Shown in pieces: positions 1-5,916 of a stretch of DNA of 6,278 nucleotides. Source of the DNA: an uncultured Chloroflexota bacterium (GTDB lineage Bacteria > Chloroflexota > Dehalococcoidia > SAR202 > UBA11138). The notes beneath the pieces are model-generated. The model made no database searches. It was not told the DNA's origin and saw nothing but the letters and a program-made list of their open reading frames with translations. The position numbers and the translations under genes are program-made. The stretch's first letter is position 1; each line of letters begins with the position of its first letter. The stretch lies in the NCBI GenBank assembly GCA_913046025.1, contig CAJWRP010000142.1, forward strand, positions 1-6,278. The letters run 5' to 3'.

Positions 1-1528
1 TGCCCATCGTGTGCTGCGTTATGCCCATCCCCCACACCAGACAGGAGCCGCTGAACGCTGGCTTGGCGTATATGCGGGCCGCCTGTGCGATATCATCTGC
101 CGGACAGCCGGTGATCTCCTCGACGTACTCCAGGTTGTACTTGTCGACGGTCTCGCGCCACGCATCGAAGTCTTCTGTACGGTTCTCGATGAAATCGAAG
201 TCGGCCAACTGCTCATCCAGAATCACTTTTGCCATGCCGTTGAGCAGAGCAACGTCGGTGCCGGGACGGGGCCTCAGCCAGATCTCGGCGAAGTCGCACA
301 TATCGATGCGGCGCGGGTTGATGACGATGAGTTTGGCGCCCTTCTCTACTATGGCTCGGCGCATGCGAGAGGCCGCCACGGGGTGATTGGCGTTGGCGTC
401 TGAGCCGATGATGACTATGCAGCCAGCCTCCTCGTAGTCCTGGTAGGAGTTGCTGGTTGCACCGCTGCCCAGGGCCGTCAGCATTGCCTCCACCGAAGGC
501 GAGTGGCACAGGCGCGTGCAGTGGTCGATGTGGTTGCTCTGCATTATCAGCCGTGAGAACTTCTGCTGTATGTAGCCGTCCTCGTTGGTTGCCTTCGCCG
601 AGCACAGGGTGCCAAAGGCGTCGCCTCTGTGCTCTGCGAACTTTTCTGTGACCAGTTCCAGCGCCTCATCCCAGGAGGCTGGAGTTAGCTCGCCGTTCTT
701 GCGTATAAGAGGAGTCGCCAGTCGGTCCTCGTGATTCACGAAGCCGAAGCCAAACCGGCCCTTGACGCAAAGCATTCCCAGGCTGGACTGATTGTCAGGG
801 TCGTCAAGCATGGAGATGATGCGGTCGTTCTCGTCCACTTGTGCCTGCACTCCACAGCCCACACCGCAATAAGGGCAAGTGGTAGATATGGTCTTGACTA
901 TCCTAGGGAGAGGGGCCTTTATCTGAATTGCTCCGGTGGGGCAAACAGACAGGCATTGTCCGCAGGTTGTGCAGATAGACTCAACTAGAGGCTTGTCCAT
1001 GAACGTGCCAATTTTGCCATTGGTGCCGCTTCCCAATACGTCGATGGCACCGATGAACTGTGCACCGTCCTGGCAGGCTTTCACGCAGCGCTGGCAGAGT
1101 ATACAGCTGTCCATGGCGATATTGAAAACGGGACTACTTTCGTCAGTCTCCTGGCGTTGGCGACCCTCCCAACGAGGCTTATCAATGCCGTGGTTGTCTA
1201 CGGCTATCGATAGCTCTCTGAAGTCTTTCGACCCATCTGTCGGCAGCATGGCCAGAGTAAGCTCTAACACTCCCTTGCGCATGGCCTCGACCTCTGGCGT
1301 ATTGGTCCACACCTTCATGCCGTCAGCCGCAGGCACGGAGCAAGAAGCCGGATAACCCCTAGTGCCCTCCACGTGTACCAGGCACGTTCGGCACGCGCCA
1401 ATGGGTTTCATGTCGGGGTCCTTACACAGCTGCGAGATGTAGGTGCCGGACTGATTGATGGCATCCAGGACCGACGCGCCGTCGTTGACGCTGACGTCGT
1501 TCCCGTTGATGGCTATTGATATGGTCAT
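1..1528 (-). CDS. fdhA: NAD-linked formate dehydrogenase-type catalytic (alpha) subunit with NuoG-like N-terminus, partial (3' end off left edge)
   Basis: About 509 codons are visible from ATG at 1528; the C-terminus lies beyond the left edge. The family oxidises formate to CO2 (or the reverse) at a Mo/W bis-pterin guanine dinucleotide site and passes electrons through Fe-S clusters to a NuoEF-type module, usually in the cytoplasm; no signal peptide is seen. Domains in order: a 2Fe-2S plant-ferredoxin domain with Cys35, Cys46, Cys49 and Cys63 in the standard spacing; a linker at about 84-135 where the usual His/Cys3 cluster motif is missing; two ferredoxin-type 4Fe-4S motifs (Cys142/145/148/152 and Cys186/189/192/196); then the molybdopterin oxidoreductase domain with its own cluster (Cys218/221/225/254, Lys256 close by). 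Cys341-His342 in CTRLCHSPSV aligns with the Sec/Cys-His metal-ligand site of formate dehydrogenases. The final stretch WGMGITQH is also typical. Start chosen for AAGAGGAAG just upstream. Formate is inferred from family resemblance; a related NuoG-like electron-transfer or other oxidoreductase role is not excluded. Confidence 0.88.
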   Translation of the reverse strand, partial: MTISIAINGNDVSVNDGASVLDAINQSGTYISQLCKDPDMKPIGACRTCLVHVEGTRGYPASCSVPAADGMKVWTNTPEVEAMRKGVLELTLAMLPTDGSKDFRELSIAVDNHGIDKPRWEGRQRQETDESSPVFNIAMDSCILCQRCVKACQDGAQFIGAIDVLGSGTNGKIGTFMDKPLVESICTTCGQCLSVCPTGAIQIKAPLPRIVKTISTTCPYCGVGCGVQAQVDENDRIISMLDDPDNQSSLGMLCVKGRFGFGFVNHEDRLATPLIRKNGELTPASWDEALELVTEKFAEHRGDAFGTLCSAKATNEDGYIQQKFSRLIMQSNHIDHCTRLCHSPSVEAMLTALGSGATSNSYQDYEEAGCIVIIGSDANANHPVAASRMRRAIVEKGAKLIVINPRRIDMCDFAEIWLRPRPGTDVALLNGMAKVILDEQLADFDFIENRTEDFDAWRETVDKYNLEYVEEITGCPADDIAQAARIYAKPAFSGSCLVWGMGITQHTMG

Positions 1529-1533
1529 TTGTA

Positions 1534-1542
1534 CTTCCTCTT
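1534..1542 (-). promoter_or_regulatory. Ribosome binding site of the fdhA-like gene
   Basis: On the minus strand AAGAGGAAG ends five bases before ATG at 1528; its AGGA core lies seven bases away. This supports the chosen start, which also leaves the usual short beta-strand lead-in before the 2Fe-2S domain. It lies in the largest intergenic gap (99 bases), where I saw no convincing promoter or terminator. Confidence 0.65.
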
Positions 1543-1627
1543 TGGGCTTCGAGACTCTCAATTTCCCTTTGTGCAAAATGCTTTATCTGGATTCGGAATT
1601 CTTCCTAAGGGCCTCCAGTTCTTGCTG

Positions 1628-3211
1628 CTACCCTTTGGTCAGCATGCCCAGCTCGTCGCCGAAGAAGTGGAGCGCACTGAGGATAGGGTTGCCCGCCGCT
1701 TGACCTAGGCCGCACAACGAGGCTGTGTTGACTACCTCTGCCAATCCGCGCATGTCGTCCAAGTCTTCAGCTGATGCCTTGCCCTCTGCTAAATTATCCA
1801 AAAAATTCACCATGCGAGGAGTCCCCTCTCGGCAGGGTGTGCACTTGCCGCAGGATTCGTTGGCGTTGTAGGCGGCTAATCTTCGAACCGTCTCCAAGAT
1901 ACCGATGCGCTCGTCTAAGGCGATGATGCCGCCCGCGCCCAGCATGACGCCTGAGTCGTGAAGAAAGCCGGGCTTGATTGCCGTGTCTAGCATGGAGATC
2001 GGGAAGACGCCGCTGGAAGGTCCGCCAACCGCTATGGCCGTTAGCTCGTGTCCTTCCGCTGGACCTCCACCGATGTCGTAAATGATCTGACGTAAAGTTG
2101 TGCCCATAGGGACCTCTGCCAGGCCGGGCCTCCTTACCGAGCCGCTGAGACTCATGATCTTAGTGCCCTTGGCGTCGTCGGTGCCTACCTCTGCAAAGGC
2201 CGCCGCGCCGTGCTGCATGATGATCGGCACACTGGAGAGGGTCTCGGCGTTGTTGATGACAGTCGGCCTGGACCACAGGCCTGCCTCTGTGGGGAAAGGT
2301 GGTCGGAGACGAGGTTCGCGTCGGTCGCCCTCCATAGTGTTCAACATGGTTGTCTCTTCGCCGCAGACGTAGCCGCCAGCGCCGCGCATTATCGTGACCT
2401 CTAGGTCGAAACCTGAGCCAAGAATGTCCTTGCCTAGCAGGCCCTGTTCGTACGCCTGTTCGACGGCCACCTCCATACGGGAAGCGGAAAGCTCGGCCTC
2501 GGCATTGATGTAGATGTACGCCTCGGATGTGCCCGCCGCGTATGCCGCGATGAGCATGCCTTCCAGCAGCCGATGAGGAAGGCCTTCCATGATGTGCCGG
2601 TCCTTGAAAAGACCAGGCTCGCCTTCTTCGCAATTCACCACCAGGTATCGTGGACCCGTGTTGATGGCCCGTGCGCCTTGCCACTTGAGGGCAGCCGGGA
2701 AGTATGCGCCACCTCTGCCGCGAAGGCCAGACTCCCTTACCTCCTCGATAACATCTTCTGGCGTGCCAGAGAGTGCCTTGGCCAGTCCTTCGTAACCGCC
2801 CCGGGCCAGGTAGTCGTCGATCTCAGTGGCCTCGATATCGCCGCATCCCTGTAACACAACACGATTCTGGTTCGACATGAAATCGGAGTTGCCGGGAATC
2901 TCTCCCTTGGCCTCGTCGAGAATGTCTCTTAGTCCGGCAATGGTTACGTTGGTATACAGTCGCTGGCCACCAAGTGGGTTAGTGACCAATACCTGTGGCC
3001 CGTCATAACAGGCCCCATTGCAGCCCGCAATAGTAAGGTAGGAGTTGGCTGGTAGCGCTTCTGCGACACCGAAGAAAATCTGCGTTGCGCCTATAGATTG
3101 TGAGCAGTGGCCTACCTGAATGGTGATTCGGGTCTTGTCCCTTCGCATCGGGTCCATTCTGGTATGCCCTACCTCTCGCATCGCGGACAGGATGTCGGTC
3201 GCTGTGCTCAT
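1628..3211 (-). CDS. NuoF-like NADH-binding flavoprotein subunit (FdhB/HndC-type) with N-terminal thioredoxin-like domain
   Basis: This 527-residue protein should be the NAD(H)- and FMN-binding diaphorase subunit that exchanges electrons between NAD(H) and the Fe-S chain of the catalytic subunit(s). Residues about 28-100 form a thioredoxin-like 2Fe-2S-type domain with Cys36, Cys64 and Cys68, one Cys short of the usual four. The NuoF core follows: the glycine-rich FMN motif GLRGRGG at 162-168, NCEEGEPG at 193-200, and GAGGYVCGEETTMLN at about 277-291. The C-terminal 4Fe-4S motif (N3-type of complex I) has Cys454/457/460 and Cys500. There is no additional C-terminal 2[4Fe-4S] ferredoxin domain such as HydB/HndC-like and bifurcating homologues carry. 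The ATG overlaps the stop of the NuoE-like gene (ATGA), with GAGG ten bases upstream, so translation is likely coupled. The gene stops at an amber codon; see the finding on the open frame beyond it. Family assignment is firm, the exact complex is inferred. Confidence 0.93.
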   Translation of the reverse strand: MSTATDILSAMREVGHTRMDPMRRDKTRITIQVGHCSQSIGATQIFFGVAEALPANSYLTIAGCNGACYDGPQVLVTNPLGGQRLYTNVTIAGLRDILDEAKGEIPGNSDFMSNQNRVVLQGCGDIEATEIDDYLARGGYEGLAKALSGTPEDVIEEVRESGLRGRGGAYFPAALKWQGARAINTGPRYLVVNCEEGEPGLFKDRHIMEGLPHRLLEGMLIAAYAAGTSEAYIYINAEAELSASRMEVAVEQAYEQGLLGKDILGSGFDLEVTIMRGAGGYVCGEETTMLNTMEGDRREPRLRPPFPTEAGLWSRPTVINNAETLSSVPIIMQHGAAAFAEVGTDDAKGTKIMSLSGSVRRPGLAEVPMGTTLRQIIYDIGGGPAEGHELTAIAVGGPSSGVFPISMLDTAIKPGFLHDSGVMLGAGGIIALDERIGILETVRRLAAYNANESCGKCTPCREGTPRMVNFLDNLAEGKASAEDLDDMRGLAEVVNTASLCGLGQAAGNPILSALHFFGDELGMLTKG

Positions 3212-3675
3212 ATTCCTGCTACCTCAGAGAACGTGCCCTGTATGGAGTCCACAGAAGCACGACCGGTGTATGCTCCATCTAACTCAACGACGGGTGCCAT
3301 CCCGCACATGTATGTGCATGGTGCTTCTTCCAGGGTGACGCGGTCGTCAGGTGTGGTAGCCGGGGCGCTGATTCGCAATTCGGACTGCAACTTTTCTAAG
3401 ATCTCGCGACCGCCGCTTATCCAGCAACTCAACCCGGTGCAGACTCTTACGATATGACGACCTGGCTTTACGGTCCGCAGTTCTGTGTAGCTGGTGGCCG
3501 CGCCGTAAACCTCGCTGATGGGGATGCCCAGGTGCCAGCCCGTGAGTTCCATCGCCCAGTCTGGCAGGTAGCCGAACTCCTCGTGGAGGAAGTGGAGAGC
3601 GGGCAGCAACTGCCCGCGGTTTCTGGGGAACTTTTGTCTAAGTGTCGCCCTAAGCGCGTTTCTATCGGTAGTCAA
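3208..3675 (-). CDS. NuoE-like 2Fe-2S thioredoxin-fold subunit (FdhC/HndA-type)
   Basis: This 155-residue protein is of normal length for the 24-kDa/NuoE family, which carries one 2Fe-2S cluster and pairs with NuoF in NAD(P)-linked dehydrogenases and hydrogenases. An N-terminal helical region (about 1-65) includes HFLHEEFGYLP and the stretch leading to EVYGAATSY, both typical of NuoE. The cluster ligands are visible as Cys79 and Cys84 (CTGLSC) and Cys120 and Cys124 (APCTYMCGMAPVV). The start is TTG, not ATG: an in-frame stop lies four codons upstream and AAGAGG sits five bases before the TTG, while the next in-frame Met (42) would cut into the fold. The gene begins 36 bases after the AOR gene and its stop overlaps the NuoF start, so it most likely acts as the NuoF partner in the same complex. 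Confidence 0.93.
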   Translation of the reverse strand: MTTDRNALRATLRQKFPRNRGQLLPALHFLHEEFGYLPDWAMELTGWHLGIPISEVYGAATSYTELRTVKPGRHIVRVCTGLSCWISGGREILEKLQSELRISAPATTPDDRVTLEEAPCTYMCGMAPVVELDGAYTGRASVDSIQGTFSEVAGI

Positions 3676-3680
3676 TACGT

Positions 3681-3686
3681 CCTCTT
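3681..3686 (-). promoter_or_regulatory. Ribosome binding site selecting a TTG start for the NuoE-like gene
   Basis: AAGAGG on the minus strand lies five bases before the TTG at 3675. No ATG or GTG start is available between the in-frame TAA just upstream and this TTG, so the site decides the start. Confidence 0.65.
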
Positions 3687-3711
3687 ATTAGGCCCTGGTG
3701 AGGGGGATTTT

Positions 3712-5586
3712 TCAGGAGACGGGGTGGACGGTTTCTGACAACTCGGCTAGCCCCAACTCCCGGAGCTTTTCTTCGGGTATCATACCATCCTCGGACCAGC
3801 CTCGCGCACGGTAATAGCCCTGCACCATCATGTGAAGGTCCTCTCGCTCCAGGCCGACTCCAGCCACCATTCCAGTGGGCAGTTTTTCGGTGAAAACCCT
3901 TTCCGGTAGGGTGTCTTCGTCCCGGGTCCAGCCTTCCCGTATGTTGAAAAGCTTCTTCAAATTGTTGATGCGCTCACCCGCTATGCGGAGGTCGTCTGCG
4001 GAACAGGGCCAGCCCGTGATCTTTTCGAATATTTCGGCTGATTCTTCGTAGAGGTCCGTAAATGCCTTACGCAGGAACTTACACCAGATTAGCGAGTCCA
4101 GCACTGCCGAGAAGTCCTCGCCTTCTGCGGTGATGCGTCCGCGCTGGTCGTCCGCTTCCAATCGGTTCACGCGGTCGGAGAAGTCGGCCTCGTAAGCTGA
4201 CGAGCGATTGTGGCAGGCTCCGCGGGTGCTCACGGCCAGGCCCAGTGCCATCGTTTTAAGACTGCGGGGTTCGTAGCCCGGCATCTCCAGGCCCTTGACC
4301 TGCATAGCCCACGCCTCTGAACCGCCACCGATCTTACGAGCCGCCCGCATACTGCCTTCAGCTAGCAGGTCGCCTATGCCCTGACGTTCGGCGATAAGCC
4401 TGATGCCTTCCAAGAGCGCGTCACCGCCACCGAAGGAAAGGTTAATTTCGTGCGATTCCTCGTCTCTGGAATTATCCAAGAGACCCTTCTGAAAGCACTC
4501 CATGGCCCATGCCAGCGTGGCGCCAGTACTGATGGTGTCTAAGCCAAGCTCGTCGCACAGTTTTGAGGCCCGAATTACTGTGTTGGAATCTGCGATTCCT
4601 ACCAGTGGACCCAGGGCAAATGCACTCTCGTACTCCATGCGACCTTGGACCTTTTTGCCGTCATCGGTCGTGACCAGAATCTTCTCGCATCCGATGGTAC
4701 AGTTGGCGCAGTGGGCGTTCTTCACGAAGTGGGTCTGGTGCATAGCCTCACCGGTTACCGACTCACCCTCTTCAAAAGTCGACTGCTGGAAGTTGCGAGT
4801 CGGCAGTGTGCCAAGCCTGTTGAACACGGATAGGTTGGCCATGGTGCCCAGAGTGCGGTACTTCTCGGTGGCCGGACCCAGGCTTCTCTCGGACAGGTCG
4901 TCGCCAATAAGGTTCAGGGCCTCTGCGTCGTGAACCGGCACCGCGTGAGTGCCCTTTATCGCGATGGCCTTCAGGTTCTTGGAGCCCATGACCGCGCCAG
5001 GTCCAGTTCGCGCCGCCTGCCTGCCGCCGTCGTTGGTTATGCTGGCGAAGCGGACCAGGTTCTCCCCGGCTGGCCCAATGCAGGCAACCCGGGTCCTGTG
5101 ACCCATTCGCTGCTTTACGGCATCTTCGGTCTCAGAGGTTGTCTTGCCCAACAGGTCGTCGGCGGCCAAAAACTCTACCTGACCGTCGTCTATCGACAGC
5201 AGGCACGGAGAGGCGCTCTTTCCTATTATTACCAGCGCGTCGCAACCGGTCTTCTTTAGCTCCGTTGCCATAAAGCTGGAAGACAGGGAGTCTCCTATAA
5301 GGCCGGTCAGCGGCGACTTGGTGACCACCGCAAACTTGCTGGACGTGGTCAGGCGACTGCCCACGAGAGGGCTGGTGACGAATATCAATGGGTTTGAAGG
5401 CTCAAGGGCGTCGATGCCCGGCGGGCAGAACTTCCAGAGAAGGTATGCGCCCAGTCCTGTTCCTCCGATGAATTTCTTCAGAACATCATCGGCTATGCTC
5501 TCCCAATGAGATGTGCGGGCCGAGAGGTCGACGATTAGCATCTTGCCGTTATAGCCGAAAAGGCTTCGATCAGTCGCTTTATTCAT
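3712..5586 (-). CDS. aor: Tungsten/molybdenum-dependent aldehyde:ferredoxin oxidoreductase (AOR family), complete
   Basis: This 624-residue protein has the full length of the AOR family, cytoplasmic enzymes that interconvert aldehydes and carboxylic acids at a W (or Mo) bis-pterin centre next to a 4Fe-4S cluster. The N-terminal pterin-binding domain includes FIGGTGLGAYLL (39-50), VVTKSPLTG (87-95) and the conserved ARTGPGAVMGSKNLKAI (192-208). Cluster ligands are Cys293, Cys296 and Cys300 (CANCTIGC) plus Cys502 in LDSLIWCKF. Glu318/Glu320 (MEYES), the pterin-contact motif DELGLD (345-350) and His459 in RGACHNR match conserved active-site regions. The C-terminus has RINNLKKLFNIREG, DTLPERV and YYRARGW, all typical. 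The ATG at 5586 is preferred to an earlier in-frame ATG at 5685, because the extra 33 residues lie over the MoaD-like gene and do not resemble AOR. The substrate cannot be read from the sequence. No AorA-type ferredoxin subunit is adjacent; nuoE-like and nuoF-like genes follow, which suggests NAD(H) coupling (inference). Confidence 0.96.
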   Translation of the reverse strand: MNKATDRSLFGYNGKMLIVDLSARTSHWESIADDVLKKFIGGTGLGAYLLWKFCPPGIDALEPSNPLIFVTSPLVGSRLTTSSKFAVVTKSPLTGLIGDSLSSSFMATELKKTGCDALVIIGKSASPCLLSIDDGQVEFLAADDLLGKTTSETEDAVKQRMGHRTRVACIGPAGENLVRFASITNDGGRQAARTGPGAVMGSKNLKAIAIKGTHAVPVHDAEALNLIGDDLSERSLGPATEKYRTLGTMANLSVFNRLGTLPTRNFQQSTFEEGESVTGEAMHQTHFVKNAHCANCTIGCEKILVTTDDGKKVQGRMEYESAFALGPLVGIADSNTVIRASKLCDELGLDTISTGATLAWAMECFQKGLLDNSRDEESHEINLSFGGGDALLEGIRLIAERQGIGDLLAEGSMRAARKIGGGSEAWAMQVKGLEMPGYEPRSLKTMALGLAVSTRGACHNRSSAYEADFSDRVNRLEADDQRGRITAEGEDFSAVLDSLIWCKFLRKAFTDLYEESAEIFEKITGWPCSADDLRIAGERINNLKKLFNIREGWTRDEDTLPERVFTEKLPTGMVAGVGLEREDLHMMVQGYYRARGWSEDGMIPEEKLRELGLAELSETVHPVS

Positions 5587-5590
5587 AGAC

Positions 5591-5914
5591 CTACCCTCCC
5601 GCCTGACTGGAGAACAGCAGCAGCCTGTCGCCGTCCTGTAGTTCGATGTGCTGCCCCGGTGCATCCGATACAAAGGCCGTGCCATTTAGATTAAGGGTGT
5701 AGCTTTTCATCAGACCTGACATGTCATCGAGAATCGCATTGCCGATCAGCTCAGGGCATGCGCTTGCCAGGGAGCTGGCCAGATCTGCCAACGTGGGTGA
5801 AGCCGGCAATTCCAAAGCAACCTCGTGTTGACCGCAGGCGATACGCGCCGTACCGAATAGCTCGACGATAATTGCCACCGGCTTTGAAGTCTTTTTAGTT
5901 TTTAAAGGGTCCAT
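5591..5914 (-). CDS. moaD: MoaD-like molybdopterin synthase small subunit (ubiquitin-fold sulfur carrier)
   Basis: This 107-residue protein should be the small subunit of molybdopterin synthase: its C-terminal Gly-Gly is adenylylated and thiocarboxylated, and it then donates sulfur to build the dithiolene of the pterin cofactor. Visible features are VELFGTARIACG (about 18-29), equivalent to the first strand and motif of MoaD; a middle segment LADLASSLASACPEL; the late strand stretch with LQDGDRLLLFSSQAGG; and the terminal Gly106-Gly107. It is longer than a typical MoaD (about 80 residues) because of a Lys-rich N-terminal lead of roughly 13 residues. It starts two bases after the mobA stop, with GGAGGG nine bases upstream of the ATG, and ends four bases before aor. 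That position suggests it serves the AOR and/or formate dehydrogenase of this operon. No MoaE is visible in the window. A ThiS-like carrier is the alternative, less likely from context. Confidence 0.9.
   Translation of the reverse strand: MDPLKTKKTSKPVAIIVELFGTARIACGQHEVALELPASPTLADLASSLASACPELIGNAILDDMSGLMKSYTLNLNGTAFVSDAPGQHIELQDGDRLLLFSSQAGG
5594..5600 (-). promoter_or_regulatory. Ribosome binding site of aor, embedded in the moaD-like gene's Gly-Gly codons
   Basis: GGGAGGG on the minus strand lies seven bases before ATG at 5586. Its last six bases are the two C-terminal glycine codons (GGA GGG) of the preceding MoaD-like gene, directly followed by that gene's TAG. This supports the downstream AOR start and suggests translational coupling. 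Confidence 0.75.
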
Positions 5915-5916
5915 GT

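Noticed and set aside
9..1355. Plus-strand and alternative minus-frame open frames across the fdhA-like region
   Set aside because: They lie over a continuous minus-strand frame with strong Fe-S and molybdopterin motifs, and their translations resemble no family I know.
1529..1627. Promoter or operator in the 99-base gap before the fdhA-like gene (GAGAGTCTC and TTTGCACAAA short palindromes)
   Set aside because: The half-sites are four bases each and no well-spaced -35/-10 pair could be recognised; chance is the simpler explanation.
3676..3711. Small inverted repeat (CCCT...AGGG) between aor and the nuoE-like gene as a terminator
   Set aside because: The stem is only four base pairs and no T-run follows; the spacing and gene content favour one transcript.
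2100..5509. Plus-strand open frames of 60-143 codons across the nuoF-like, nuoE-like and aor genes
   Set aside because: Shadows of well-supported minus-strand genes in a GC-rich sequence, with no recognisable domains or ribosome binding sites.
5587..5685. A 33-residue N-terminal extension of the AOR protein from an earlier in-frame ATG
   Set aside because: It overlaps the end of the moaD-like gene in another frame, has no AOR resemblance, and the ATG at 5586 has a strong, well-spaced ribosome binding site.
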